A stretch of 64,000 nucleotides of DNA from positions 5,336,001 to 5,400,000 of the forward strand of contig NZ_JAHOOZ010000001.1 of NCBI RefSeq assembly GCF_019075875.1, read 5' to 3'. This document shows, piece after piece, positions 25,354 to 34,608 of this stretch (within the stretch, counting starts at the first letter, position 1; each line of letters starts with the position of its first letter). The notes under the pieces were generated by a model. It did no database searches. It was given only the letters and a program-made list of their open reading frames with translations, and was not told where the DNA came from. Origin of the DNA: Novosphingobium sp. G106. Its GTDB lineage: Bacteria > Pseudomonadota > Alphaproteobacteria > Sphingomonadales > Sphingomonadaceae. A program made the translations under genes and the position numbers.

Positions 25354-27693
25354 ATGCGCTTCGCATATGGACACCGCGTGCTTGTTGCCGCGCTTTCGAC
25401 ATCGGCTCTTGCCGGATTTTCGACGCCGGTCCTGGCGCAAGAGGCGGCCGCAGGAGCGACCGCGGAAGTTGATCCCAACGAAATCATCGTTTCGGCCCGC
25501 CGCCGCGACGAAACCCTGTCGACGACGCCGGTCGCCATCACTGCGATCAATACCGCAATGCTCGAAGCGAAGGCTGCCGTGAACATCGGCGATCTCCAAG
25601 GCGCGGCACCGGGCCTGTTGATCACCCAGCAAAATTCAGGCGCGCAGGCGGCCAACATCTCGATCCGCGGCCTGACCTATGCCGATATCGAGAAATCGCA
25701 GACGCCAACCGTAGGCGTGGTCGTCGATGGCATCACCATCGGCACCAGCACCGGCCAGCTCCAGGACGCGTTCGATATCGCCCAGATCGAAGTCCTGCGC
25801 GGCCCGCAGGGTACTCTGTTCGGAGCCAATACCATCGGAGGCGTGGTCAACATCCAGCGCACCAAGCCGACGATGGAGCCCGGTCTCAAGGCCGAGTTCA
25901 CCTATGGCAAGTGGAACACGTGGTCGGCCAAGGCTATCGCCAATTATGGCGATGGCAGCACCTGGGGCGTCAAGCTGTGGTACTTTCACAACCAGACCGA
26001 CGGTTTCTATGACAACGTCATTCGCAACGTCAGCGCCGGCTGGAGCAAGGGCGACAGCTATGGCGGCAGCCTGCTGTTCCGCCCGGCAGGCTCTGACTTC
26101 GACGCTCAGCTGACCGTCGAGAACGTGGTGCAAAGCTTCGATCCGGTAGTCTCCAACATCGCAAAGACCGGTGAAGTATTCTGCGGCTTCGAGCCAGCAC
26201 GGGAATGCAACCGCAATACCACCACCGACCTATATACGACCTTCGGCCAGGCGGCGGATAGCCACTATCACGCACCAGACGCGACGCTGACGATGAACTA
26301 CCAGCTTGGCACGGTGAAACTGTCATCGATCAGCGGCTGGCGCCACAGCCGCGAGGAGCAGACACAGGACTTCGATGGATCTTCGACCGATCTCTATTAT
26401 GTCGATCGCCGCCAGCACTACACACAGTGGAGCCAGGAGCTGCGCGCCTCTGGCAATCTGTTTCAGGGCTTCGACTATGTCGTCGGCGGTTATTATTTCA
26501 AGTCGACTTACGATCTGACGCAATGGTCGCGCGTATTCGGCTTCGCGCCCACGGTCCCGCCGACCCTCTTCGACAAGGCCGCGCAGCATGTCGAGGGCAA
26601 GACCGAAAGCTACGCAGTGTTCGGCGACTTCAACTGGGCCTTCGCCGACAAGTTCCGCCTGTCATTCGGCGGTCGCTACAGCCATGACAACAAGCAGCTT
26701 TACAACGGCTTCGCCCCCAACGTGCTGATCGATCCGGCGAACGTGTCGCGCAGCCAGTTCGCGGCTGTCGGCACCGGCAACGCCAGCTTCAACAAGTTCA
26801 CGCCCAAGGTCGGGATCGACTACCGCCCGAACAGCGACGTCATGCTCTATGCCTCATGGTCGCGCGGCTACCGATCAGGCGGCTTCAGCCCCCGAGCCGC
26901 TACCGCTGCCACGGCCAGCACCCCGTTCCAGCCGGAAACCGTGGATGCCTATGAGATCGGTGCCAAGCTGGCGGCTTTCGACCGCAAGCTCGAGATCAAC
27001 ATCGCCGGCTACATTTCCGACTACAAGAACATGCAGCAGAATCTGACCGTGCCCGGTGGCCCAACCGGCAACCAGACGATCACCGGCAACGTCCCGGGCG
27101 GCGCGATCATCAAGGGCATCGAAGGCGATTTCACCCTGCGTGTGGCCGAGGGTTTGCGGATCAGCGGCTCGGTAGCGGTGATGGACTCGCATTTTCGTAA
27201 TTTCGTCACTTGCGGTGCCTATGCTGGCGCTGTGGCCGCCAACAGTTGCGGCGCCGGATTGGTACCGTTCGACTATTCGGGCAACAACCTGATCTACGCA
27301 CCCAAGTTCACCAGTTCGCTCAATGGCGAGTACACGCTGCCCACCAGCTTCGGCAAGATCGTGACCTCGGTTGGCTGGCGCCACATCAGTCCCTATGACG
27401 AGCAGCTCTCCGCTGAATCGCTGACCGCGGTTACCAACGGCGCGGGTGCGGCGACGCTTATCAAGGTCAACGGCAACGACGCCCGCGTGCGCACTGTCAC
27501 TCAGGACCTCGTCGACGCCAGCATGACCTTCAACTTCTCGCTTCAGGGCGTCGATGCTTACTTCCGCGTGTTTGGCCGCAATCTTGCCGACACCCGCACT
27601 ACCACCCACGCTTTCACCGTTGCGGGCCTTTGGTCGTTCGGCATGGGCCTCGAGCCACGCACCTTCGGCGGTACGCTCGGCATCAAGATGTGA
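25354..27693 (+). CDS. TonB-dependent outer-membrane receptor
   Basis: 779 residues with a signal peptide (VLVAALSTSALAGFSTPVLA, cleavage after AQ). A TonB-box-like EIIVSARRRDE is followed by the plug domain (AAPGLLITQQNSGAQAANIS, IRGLTYADIEKSQTP, VLRGPQGTLFGANTIGG) and a long beta-barrel. It transports a substrate across the outer membrane with energy from TonB/ExbBD, which are not in the window. In sphingomonads such receptors beside catabolic genes usually import the pathway substrate. GGGGGACGG lies just before the ATG. The SDR at 27718 follows after 24 bp, probably on the same transcript. Confidence 0.92.
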   Translation: MRFAYGHRVLVAALSTSALAGFSTPVLAQEAAAGATAEVDPNEIIVSARRRDETLSTTPVAITAINTAMLEAKAAVNIGDLQGAAPGLLITQQNSGAQAANISIRGLTYADIEKSQTPTVGVVVDGITIGTSTGQLQDAFDIAQIEVLRGPQGTLFGANTIGGVVNIQRTKPTMEPGLKAEFTYGKWNTWSAKAIANYGDGSTWGVKLWYFHNQTDGFYDNVIRNVSAGWSKGDSYGGSLLFRPAGSDFDAQLTVENVVQSFDPVVSNIAKTGEVFCGFEPARECNRNTTTDLYTTFGQAADSHYHAPDATLTMNYQLGTVKLSSISGWRHSREEQTQDFDGSSTDLYYVDRRQHYTQWSQELRASGNLFQGFDYVVGGYYFKSTYDLTQWSRVFGFAPTVPPTLFDKAAQHVEGKTESYAVFGDFNWAFADKFRLSFGGRYSHDNKQLYNGFAPNVLIDPANVSRSQFAAVGTGNASFNKFTPKVGIDYRPNSDVMLYASWSRGYRSGGFSPRAATAATASTPFQPETVDAYEIGAKLAAFDRKLEINIAGYISDYKNMQQNLTVPGGPTGNQTITGNVPGGAIIKGIEGDFTLRVAEGLRISGSVAVMDSHFRNFVTCGAYAGAVAANSCGAGLVPFDYSGNNLIYAPKFTSSLNGEYTLPTSFGKIVTSVGWRHISPYDEQLSAESLTAVTNGAGAATLIKVNGNDARVRTVTQDLVDASMTFNFSLQGVDAYFRVFGRNLADTRTTTHAFTVAGLWSFGMGLEPRTFGGTLGIKM

Positions 27694-27717
27694 ATTTCCA
27701 GGGAATCGGAGAATAGG

Positions 27718-28482
27718 ATGGGTCGTCTGCAAGATAAGGTCGCACTGGTCACGGGTGCGGCCTCGGTGCCGGGGCTCGGCAGCGCCACTGCGCAGCGCTT
27801 TGCCGAGGAAGGCGCGATCGTCTGGCTGACCGACCGCGACGCCGCGGGCGCCGAGAAGGCGGCGGCCGCGATCCGTGCCGAAGGCGGCCGCGCACACTCG
27901 GCCTCGCACGACGTGACCAGCGAGGCCGACTGGGACCGGGTGATGGCCGAGATCGACAGCGCTCACGGCCGGCTCGACGTTCTGGTCAACAATGCCGGCA
28001 TCGCCGTGTTGCGGCCAATCGAGGACATGACGCTGGCCGAATGGAACCTGCAGAACGACGTCAATCTCGCCAGTGTCTTCCTCGGCACCAAGCGCGCCGT
28101 CGTAGCGATGCGCAAGGCCGGCAACGGCGGCTCGATCATCAACCTGTCGTCGGTCGCCGGTCTGTTCGGCGTTCCCGCCTGCGGCGCCTATGCGGCGTCG
28201 AAGGGTGGTGTCCGGCTGTTCTCGAAAGTCATCGCGGTCGAATGTGCGAAGGACAGGATCCGCTGCAACTCGGTGCATCCGGGCATGATCCTGACCAACA
28301 TGCAGGGCGTCGCGGCCGAGGATAACGCGGCCAACTACGATGCCACACTCGCGCTGATCCCGATGGGCTACATGGGCGACCCGATCGAGATCGCCAACAT
28401 GAACCTGTTCCTGGCCTCGGACGAATCCCGCTACGTCACCGGCACCGAGATGATCGTCGACGGCGGGATGGCGGCAACCTGA
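27718..28482 (+). CDS. SDR family oxidoreductase
   Basis: 254 residues, read 24 bp after the TonB receptor gene. Cofactor loop TGAASVPGLGSATAQRF carries an insertion (ASVPGLG) seen in some SDRs. Asp after beta-2 (VWLTDRDAAG) suggests NAD(H). NNAGI, catalytic Ser in NLSSVAG, YAASK and C-terminal GTEMIVDGGMAAT are present. It closes the first receptor unit and faces the MDR gene at 28483, leaving no gap between their stop codons. Related by layout to the SDR at 11232 but clearly a separate sequence. Confidence 0.93.
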   Translation: MGRLQDKVALVTGAASVPGLGSATAQRFAEEGAIVWLTDRDAAGAEKAAAAIRAEGGRAHSASHDVTSEADWDRVMAEIDSAHGRLDVLVNNAGIAVLRPIEDMTLAEWNLQNDVNLASVFLGTKRAVVAMRKAGNGGSIINLSSVAGLFGVPACGAYAASKGGVRLFSKVIAVECAKDRIRCNSVHPGMILTNMQGVAAEDNAANYDATLALIPMGYMGDPIEIANMNLFLASDESRYVTGTEMIVDGGMAAT

Positions 28483-29496
28483 TCAGTCCTCGGCGACCCT
28501 GACCAGCACCTTGCCGATATTGCCGCCGCTCAGCATGTGGGCGTAGGCGTCGAGCACTTTTTCCATGCCCCCGAACTCGTCGAAGCGCAGCGCCAGCTTG
28601 CCTTCGTCGAGCCAGGTGCGCAGCTGCGGCAGGAATTCGGCGCCGCGCTCGAGGAAGTCGGGGATGAAGAAGCCCTCGACCCGCAGCCGTCGCATCAGGA
28701 TCTGGTCGAAGCGGGTCGGGCCGGGCATCGGCCTGTCTCCGTCGTAGCTGGCGACGAGGCCGCAGATGGCGATGCGGCCGTAGTGCGCCATGTTGGGCAG
28801 AACCGCGTCGAGGATCGGCCCGCCGACATTGTCGAAATAGGCATTCAGGCCGCCGTCGATCGTGGCGAGCGCCGCCGCGACGTCCTCGTTGCGGTAGTCG
28901 ATCGCCAGGTCGACGCCGATCTCCTCGCGCAGGTAGCGGCACTTCTCCGGCCCGCCGGCGATGCCGACCACTTTCGCGCCGAGATTCCGGCCGACCTGAC
29001 AGGCCAGGCTGCCCGTCGCGCCGGCCGCGGCAGATACTGCGAGCCACTCGCCGGGCTTCACACCGGCTACTTCCTTGACTCCGACATAGGCTGTCCAGGC
29101 GTTCATCCCGAGCGCGCCGAAATGCTGGCGCGGATCGGCCACGGTCTCGTCGAGCAGTTCGAGCCCTGCCAGGTCGGGCGCCACGTCGGCATATTCGGCC
29201 CACTGGCCGAAGCCGCGGACCAGGGCGCCCACGGCAAAGCGCGGGTCGCGGCTTTCCGCGACCCGGCCCAGGCACAGGCCGATCATCTTGGCGCCCAGCG
29301 GCAGCGGCGCCTGATAGCCGTCGGTGCGAGGACTCATCCACATGCGCGTGCCTGCGTCCATCGACAGCCAGAGCGTGCGGATGCGTACCTGGCCTTCGCC
29401 GAGCGGCGCCAGGCTCTCCTCGCGCAGGCTCAGCGCGGCGCGGAAGTCGCTGCCCTCGGGATGGTGGTCCAATTGCCAGAAACGGTTGATCGTCAT
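28483..29496 (-). CDS. MDR/NADP-dependent oxidoreductase (PTGR/CurA-like)
   Basis: 337 residues, intact. Cofactor motif AVSAAAGATGSLACQVGRNL, then VVGIAGGPEKCRYLREEIG and AIDYRNEDVAAAL. A characteristic PTGR-like tail ends AHMLSGGNIGKVLVRVAED. The family reduces conjugated C=C bonds with NADPH, and this gene is one of three paralogues in the island. It is convergent with the SDR at 27718 and divergent from the second TonB receptor (141 bp between starts). Direct substrate prediction is not possible. Confidence 0.92.
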   Translation of the reverse strand: MTINRFWQLDHHPEGSDFRAALSLREESLAPLGEGQVRIRTLWLSMDAGTRMWMSPRTDGYQAPLPLGAKMIGLCLGRVAESRDPRFAVGALVRGFGQWAEYADVAPDLAGLELLDETVADPRQHFGALGMNAWTAYVGVKEVAGVKPGEWLAVSAAAGATGSLACQVGRNLGAKVVGIAGGPEKCRYLREEIGVDLAIDYRNEDVAAALATIDGGLNAYFDNVGGPILDAVLPNMAHYGRIAICGLVASYDGDRPMPGPTRFDQILMRRLRVEGFFIPDFLERGAEFLPQLRTWLDEGKLALRFDEFGGMEKVLDAYAHMLSGGNIGKVLVRVAED

Positions 29497-29550
29497 GTCG
29501 GGTCTCCCGCCTGGAGGCCTGCCGGTCGGTCGCCGAGCGAGAACCTGCCC

Positions 29551-29566
29551 AAAAGGTTAGGGCTAG
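29551..29566 (+). promoter_or_regulatory. AAAAGGTTAGGG-CTAG element upstream of a TonB receptor
   Basis: AAAAGGTTAGGG (29551-29562), identical to the motif upstream of the LuxR-type gene, runs directly into a CTAG (29563-29566) of the kind recurrent in other divergent regions. It is 71-87 bp upstream of the receptor ATG at 29638. Candidate operator or promoter element. Confidence 0.4.
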
Positions 29567-29637
29567 TATTTTGGCGAGGAATGAAAGGGTTCGAGCGGAC
29601 GTAGAAGCCGCCCCAAGACAATATTGGGAGGTTTTGG

Positions 29638-32113
29638 ATGACGCTGCGCAAGGCGAGCTTGCTCGCATCTAGCATTCTCGGTCTCACGGTCTCTGCCGTG
29701 CCGGCGATGGCCCAGACTTCGGAGCCCGCTGCCGGTCCGGCGGCCGAGGAACAGGGCGGCCTTAGCGACATCGTCGTCACGGCGCGCAAGCGCGAGGAAA
29801 CCGCGCAGAGCGTCCCTGTTTCGGTGACCGCGATTTCGGAGAAGGTGATCCTCCAGCGCGACATCACCAGCATCGAGAAGATCGCCGCGGCGACGCCGAA
29901 CCTCAACGTCGGCCGTGCTTCGAACGGGTCTGGCGCCCAGCTCACGTTGCGCGGCATCGGCTCGTCGTCGACTTCGATCGGTATCGAGCAGTCGGTCGCA
30001 GTCGTCGTCGACGGCGCTTATTACGGGCAGGGCCGGATCATCCAGGAGGGCTTCTTCGATCTCAAGCGCGTCGAAGTGCTGAAGGGTCCGCAGGCGCTGT
30101 TTTTCGGTAAGAATGCTACCGCCGGCGTGATCTCGCTGACTACCAACGATCCGGGCGACAAGCCCGAATTCATCGCCCGTGCCGGCTACGAATTCCGCTC
30201 GCACCAGTATCAGGGCGAGTTCATCGCTTCGGGCCCGCTGTCGGACACGGTGGGCGTCCGTCTGGCGGTCCGCGGCTCGAAGATGGACGGCGGCTATTTC
30301 AACAACGTCTCGGTCAACCGTACTTACGTCACCGCGGACATCCAGAGCCTGCTCGCGGGCGGCACCGGCAATCCGATCAGCCACACGGCCACGCCCGCGG
30401 CCTCGCGCTCGCCGGGCGAGGACGAGCTGCTCGGCCGCCTGACCTTGAAGTTCACGCCGAGCGACCGCTTTACCGCGACGCTGAAAGGCGCTTACGACTA
30501 TAACAAGGTCAACAACTCCTCGTGGAACTACGTCGCCTTCAATTGCGGCCTGCCCAGTGGGCTAAGCCAGCTCACCGGCTATCGCTGCGAGAAGGATTTC
30601 GTCACTCACCAGAACAACATGCCGGCCGATATCGCGGCAACCTTCCCCTATGCCGAGAAAGACGGCTCGCTTTACAACCGTTACCGCTCGTGGGCGCTCA
30701 ACGGGAACCTCTCGTACGAGCTCGACAACCTGACGATCAGCTCGGTCACCAACTACAACACCAACAACAACCGCTGGGCCTGCGCCTGCGACTTCCAGAC
30801 GAGCAATGCCGGCCAGTGGGCGACCGAGAATTCGACCTGGAAGGCTTTCTCTCAGGAACTGCGCGCGCAGACCACGCTCGACGGTCCGATCAACGGCATG
30901 ATCGGCGCGCTCTACCAGAAGACGCGGCGCGATTTCGGCCAGTACATCGCCTTCGCCGGCCTGCGTAACAGCGCGGCGCCGACCAGCGATGTCTACGTCG
31001 CCACGCGCAAAACCAGCTTCACCAAGGGCGAGACTTTCGCCGTGTTCGGCCAGCTTTCCTGGAAGATCGTCCCCGAGCTCGAGCTGGCGGGGGGGCGTCC
31101 GCTATACCCACGAGACCAAGGACAGCTTCTTCAGCCAACCCTACAACAATCCGGGCGTGACTTCGATCTTCCGCCCCGCGAACGATCCCGATGGCCTCGG
31201 CCAGATCAATGCCGACCAGACCTTCAACAACTGGTCGCCCGAAGTCACGCTGACCTACAAGCCCACCGACGACATCCTGATCTATGGCGCGTTCAAGACC
31301 GCCTACAAGTCGGGCGGCTTCTCCAACGGCGGCATCAACTCGAAGTTCTCGTCCAATCCGCTCGACGACCTTACTTTCGATCCGGAACGCGCGCGCGGCT
31401 TCGAGGCGGGTATCAAGACGACGCTGGCCGACAACCAGCTTCGCCTGAACCTGACGGCCTTTACCTACAAGTATCTCGATCTGCAGGTCGATTTCTTCAA
31501 CTCGCCGATCTTCGCGTTCCAGACGCTGACCGCCGACGCCAAGACGTCTGGTGTCGAGGCAGAGTTCGAATATGCCCCGCGCAGCGTGGCAGGGCTCAAC
31601 CTGCACGGTTCGGTCAACTACACCGATGCGCACTATACCAAGTTCCCCAATGCGCCGTGCTATGCCGGCCAGACCATCGCCCAGGGCTGCACGCTGATAG
31701 GCGGCATCTTCTCGAACCAGAACCTCAACGGCGCGCCGCTGTCGGTTGCGCCGAAGTGGACCGGAAATCTGGGCGTCGCTTATGAAATGCCGGTCGGCAG
31801 CGACCTCAAGTTCGGCATCAACGTCGACGGGCGCTACAGCGGATCGTATCTCGCCTCGGGCTTCGGCAATCCGCGCTCGCGCCAGGACAGCTATGTCACG
31901 CTCGACGCCGGCATCCGCTTCGGCGCCGAGGACGACAATTGGGAGATCGCGCTCGTTGGCAAGAACCTGACCAACGCGTTCTACGTCAGCGGCGTGGTCG
32001 ACGGTCCCTCGACGGGCAGCGGCACCGGCACTGCGGCCGGCGTCCCCGCGGACCAGCTCGGCTTCGCCAACCTCCCGCGCACGGTGCGGGTGCAGGTTAC
32101 CAAGCGCTTCTGA
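29638..32113 (+). pseudogene. TonB-dependent outer-membrane receptor, frameshifted by +1 at a G7 run
   Basis: The N-terminal part is read from the ATG at 29638 (signal peptide LASSILGLTVSAVPAMA; TonB-box-like DIVVTARKREE; plug with RGIGSSSTSIGIEQS and VLKGPQALFFGKNATAGV) through to VPELELAGG. The barrel then continues in the next frame as VRYTHETKDSFFSQPYNN to the stop at 32113, ending RVQVTKRF. The break coincides with seven consecutive G at 31089-31095. With six G, one 824-residue protein results. The rest looks fully conserved, which argues against long-standing decay. It would import a substrate of the island. Confidence 0.87.
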
Positions 32114-32140
32114 TCTCTCTCCCTTGGAAGCGCACGGGGA

Positions 32141-32162
32141 GGGCGGGGCCAAGGCTCCGCCC
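32141..32162 (+). terminator. hairpin terminator after the TonB receptor
   Basis: GGGCGG and CCGCCC, extended inside by GGCC/GGCT, form a GC-rich stem followed by TTTCTGTTC. It lies 28 bp after the receptor stop at 32113, so it is a probable intrinsic terminator for the plus-strand receptor transcript. Confidence 0.65.
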
Positions 32163-32250
32163 TTTCTGTTCGAGCGCCGAACTTCCGGCCGATCCGGCGA
32201 GCGACAGGGCGCGTGGCAAGCCTCTTGCACCTGGCCCGTCGGCATACTAG

Positions 32251-32274
32251 ATACTGAACTATATGGTTCAGTAT
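32251..32274. promoter_or_regulatory. operator-like inverted repeat overlapping the arsR-type start
   Basis: ATACTGAAC (32251-32259) and GTTCAGTAT (32266-32274) are perfect 9-bp inverted repeats separated by six bases. The ArsR-type ATG is at 32263-32265, inside the spacer. The symmetry and position suggest autorepression by the ArsR protein, blocking transcription or translation of its own operon. Confidence 0.7.
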
Positions 32275-32616
32275 TCAAGCACTCACCTCGATGCATCTTT
32301 CGCCGCTTTGTCGGATGCCACCCGGCGTGGCGTGCTGGAACAGCTTGGACGGGCGGACGCTTCGATCTCGGCCCTGGCCGAGAAGTTCCACATCACCCTC
32401 ACGGGCATGAAGAAGCACGTCAGCGTGCTGGAGCGTGCGGGACTGGTCACGACAGAAAAGGTCGGGCGAGTGCGGACCTGCCGGCTGGGCGCCCTTGGGC
32501 TGGATGCGGAGGCCGCGTGGATCGACAGGTACCGCCAGCTTTGGGACGCGCGCTTCGATGCTTTGGACAGGGTGGTTGCCGAACTCAAGCTGAAGGAGAA
32601 TTCCGATGGGTCTTAG
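32263..32616 (+). CDS. ArsR-family winged-helix transcriptional regulator
   Basis: 117 residues with a winged-helix core typical of ArsR/SmtB proteins that lack obvious metal-binding cysteines: FAALSDATRRGVLEQLGR, then ISALAEKFHITLTGMKKHVS and VLERAGLVTTEKVGRVRTC. This subgroup is often paired with SRPBCC/AHSA1 genes, as here, where the next gene overlaps by 11 bp. A perfect inverted repeat spans the start codon and is probably its own operator. Effector unknown. Confidence 0.92.
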   Translation: MVQYSSTHLDASFAALSDATRRGVLEQLGRADASISALAEKFHITLTGMKKHVSVLERAGLVTTEKVGRVRTCRLGALGLDAEAAWIDRYRQLWDARFDALDRVVAELKLKENSDGS

Positions 32617-33106
32617 CAGTCACGAATCCAGCACCGGGCAATCCCGCACCAAAGTCGAGAGGTCCGATCGGGAGCTGATCGTCACGCGCACTTTCGACGC
32701 GCCCGCCCGCCTGCTGTTCAAGGCCTGGACCACGCCCGAGTTGTTCATGCGGTGGTGGGCGCCGAAGTCCTCGGGCATGCTTCTGCGAACCTGCGCGATG
32801 GACGTGCGTGTCGGCGGTAAGTACCGGCTCGAGTTCGCAAGGGATGCTTCGCACATCATGGCGTTCTTCGGGACTTATCTCGAAGTCGAACCGGACTCGC
32901 GGATCGCCTGGACCAACGAGGAGACCGATGACGGCCCCGTGACCTCGGTGACCTTCGCTGAGTCGAACGGCAAGACGCTGCTGACCTTCAACGAACGCTA
33001 CGCCTCGAAGGAAGCGCTCGACGAAGCCTTCGTCGGGATGGAAGGCGGGATGCCCGAGCAACTCGACCAGCTCGATGAACTGCTCGCCAGCCTGGGAGAG
33101 CCGTAA
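32606..33106 (+). CDS. SRPBCC (AHSA1-like) domain protein
   Basis: 166 residues. START/Bet-v1-like features: LIVTRTFDAPARLLFKAWT at 25-43, PELFMRWWAPKSSGM, VRVGGKYRLEFA, and the C-terminal helix MEGGMPEQLDQLDELLASLG. SRPBCC proteins bind hydrophobic ligands or act in heat-shock co-chaperone-like roles. The overlap with the ArsR gene shows a joint transcript. Typically the ArsR regulator controls its own SRPBCC partner. The ligand is unknown. Confidence 0.9.
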   Translation: MGLSSHESSTGQSRTKVERSDRELIVTRTFDAPARLLFKAWTTPELFMRWWAPKSSGMLLRTCAMDVRVGGKYRLEFARDASHIMAFFGTYLEVEPDSRIAWTNEETDDGPVTSVTFAESNGKTLLTFNERYASKEALDEAFVGMEGGMPEQLDQLDELLASLGEP

Positions 33107-33113
33107 GCTCGGA

Positions 33114-33542
33114 TCAGACGCCTTTGGGCGCGTGCTGGCGGTGGCGGTTGCGGAACACGCGGCTCTGGAACAGCCACTGGCCGTCGCGCTTGACGCAGAC
33201 GTCCTCGTAAGTGCCGCGGTCGCGCTTGGTCAGGCCTTCCTGGTCGTAGATCTCGGAGGTGTAGCTGCGCATCACCGCGCGGTCGCCGTCGATCTCGATC
33301 GAACCGGGCCAGGCTTCGAACATGATCCCCGGATAGGCCTTCATCGCCTCGATCCACATGGCGACGATCGCTTCGCGACCTTTGGTCGTGCCGATCTCGG
33401 GATAGTCGGGCAGCGACCATTCGCCGTCCTCGGCCCAGGTCGCGCCCCAGGCCGCGGAATCGCTCTGCGTCACTGCATCGGCGTAGGTCTCGAGCAATTC
33501 GCGGATCGCCAGGCGGTCTTCGCTGGGGCCGGTGAAAGGCAT
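33114..33542 (-). CDS. SnoaL-like (NTF2-fold) protein
   Basis: 142 residues with an NTF2 fold: SEDRLAIRELLETYADAVTQ, WAEDGEWSLPDYPEIGTTKG, then REAIVAMWIEAMKAYPG and a C-terminal sheet ending QWLFQSRVFRNRHRQHAPKG. It is 25 bp downstream of the MDR gene and likely translated from its transcript. It faces the SRPBCC gene at their 3' ends (7 bp between stops). Possible small isomerase, dehydratase or ring-opening hydrolase. Fold-level evidence only. Confidence 0.87.
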   Translation of the reverse strand: MPFTGPSEDRLAIRELLETYADAVTQSDSAAWGATWAEDGEWSLPDYPEIGTTKGREAIVAMWIEAMKAYPGIMFEAWPGSIEIDGDRAVMRSYTSEIYDQEGLTKRDRGTYEDVCVKRDGQWLFQSRVFRNRHRQHAPKGV

Positions 33543-33567
33543 GGCATGGTCTCCCGTTGATTGGTTT

Positions 33568-34575
33568 CTAGATGCGGACGATCGTCTTGCCGATGGTGCG
33601 GCCGGACATCAGATCGATGAAGGCCTCGGGCAGCTTTTCGAAGCCGTCGCGGACATTGGCGAGCGGCTTCAGCTTGCCCTCGGCGACCCAGCCGTCGAGC
33701 TCCTGCTGTGCCTGGTTGAGCACGCCCGGATAGTCGTAGGTGATGAAGCCCTGCATCTTGATCCGGTTGACGACGAGCTGCCACAGCGTTGTCACGCCGT
33801 GCGGATGGTCTGCATCGTTGTACTGGCCGACCATGCCGCAGACCGGCACGCGGCCGTGAAGGCGCATCAGCGGCAGGATCGCTTCGAGGGTCTCGCCGCC
33901 GACATTGTCGAAATAGACGTCGACGCCCTCGGGCGCCACGCGCGCGATCTCGGCGGCGATGTCGGGCGTTGCGCGGTAGTCGATCGCCGCGTCGAAGCCG
34001 AGTTCGCGGATGACCTGGGCCTTCTCGGGCGAGCCGACGAGGCCGATGACCTTGCAGCCGCGCGCCTTGGCGATCTGGCCGACGGTGGAACCCGTAGCCC
34101 CCGCCGCCGCACTGATGACCACGGTTTCGCCCGGCTTCGCCTCGCCGACCGCGAACAGGCCCACCCAGGCGGTCAGTCCGACCGGCCCGAGAGCGCCCAT
34201 ATAGTGATAGAGTTCGGTTCCGGGCTGCGGCTTCACCACTTCGAGGCCGAGCGCGTCGGGTCCGATCACATAGTGGTCCGACCAGGTCGCGAAAGTGCGC
34301 ACCAGCGTGCCCACCGGATAGGCCGGATTGTTCGACGCCACGACCTCACCCAGCGACATGCCGGCGATCGGCGCGCCCAGCGCCACCGGCGGAAGATAGG
34401 ACGGCCGATCGTCCAGAAAACCGCGGATTGCCGGGTCGACCGAACCGACGCGCATCCTGACCAGGATCTCGCCCTCGCCGGGCTCGGGCATCGGCGCCTC
34501 AGCAAGCGCGAAGTCGCTGGGCTGGGGCACGCCCTGGGGGCGGTTGACGAGGATGATCTGGCGGATGGTTCCCAT
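33568..34575 (-). CDS. MDR/NADP-dependent oxidoreductase (PTGR/CurA-like)
   Basis: 335 residues from the ATG at 34575 (MGTIRQIILVNRPQGVPQPS). An upstream open frame to 34686 has no family similarity and would enter the divergent gene. Cofactor motif VVISAAAGATGSTVGQIAKA, then VIGLVGSPEKAQ and AAIDYRATPDIAAE. C-terminus EAFIDLMSGRTIGKTIVRI. Third PTGR-like paralogue, intact, first gene of an operon with a SnoaL protein. CTAG elements lie just upstream, between it and the divergent SnoaL gene at 34679. Confidence 0.92.
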   Translation of the reverse strand: MGTIRQIILVNRPQGVPQPSDFALAEAPMPEPGEGEILVRMRVGSVDPAIRGFLDDRPSYLPPVALGAPIAGMSLGEVVASNNPAYPVGTLVRTFATWSDHYVIGPDALGLEVVKPQPGTELYHYMGALGPVGLTAWVGLFAVGEAKPGETVVISAAAGATGSTVGQIAKARGCKVIGLVGSPEKAQVIRELGFDAAIDYRATPDIAAEIARVAPEGVDVYFDNVGGETLEAILPLMRLHGRVPVCGMVGQYNDADHPHGVTTLWQLVVNRIKMQGFITYDYPGVLNQAQQELDGWVAEGKLKPLANVRDGFEKLPEAFIDLMSGRTIGKTIVRI

Positions 34576-34608
34576 GATGCGTTCATAGCGCGCGCGGGAA
34601 CCCGGCAC

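Noticed and set aside
31089..31095. Programmed ribosomal frameshifting at the receptor G-run
   Set aside because: There is no obvious slippery-site context or downstream stimulatory structure, and two unrelated genes show the same kind of break. A read error or simple mutation is the simpler explanation.
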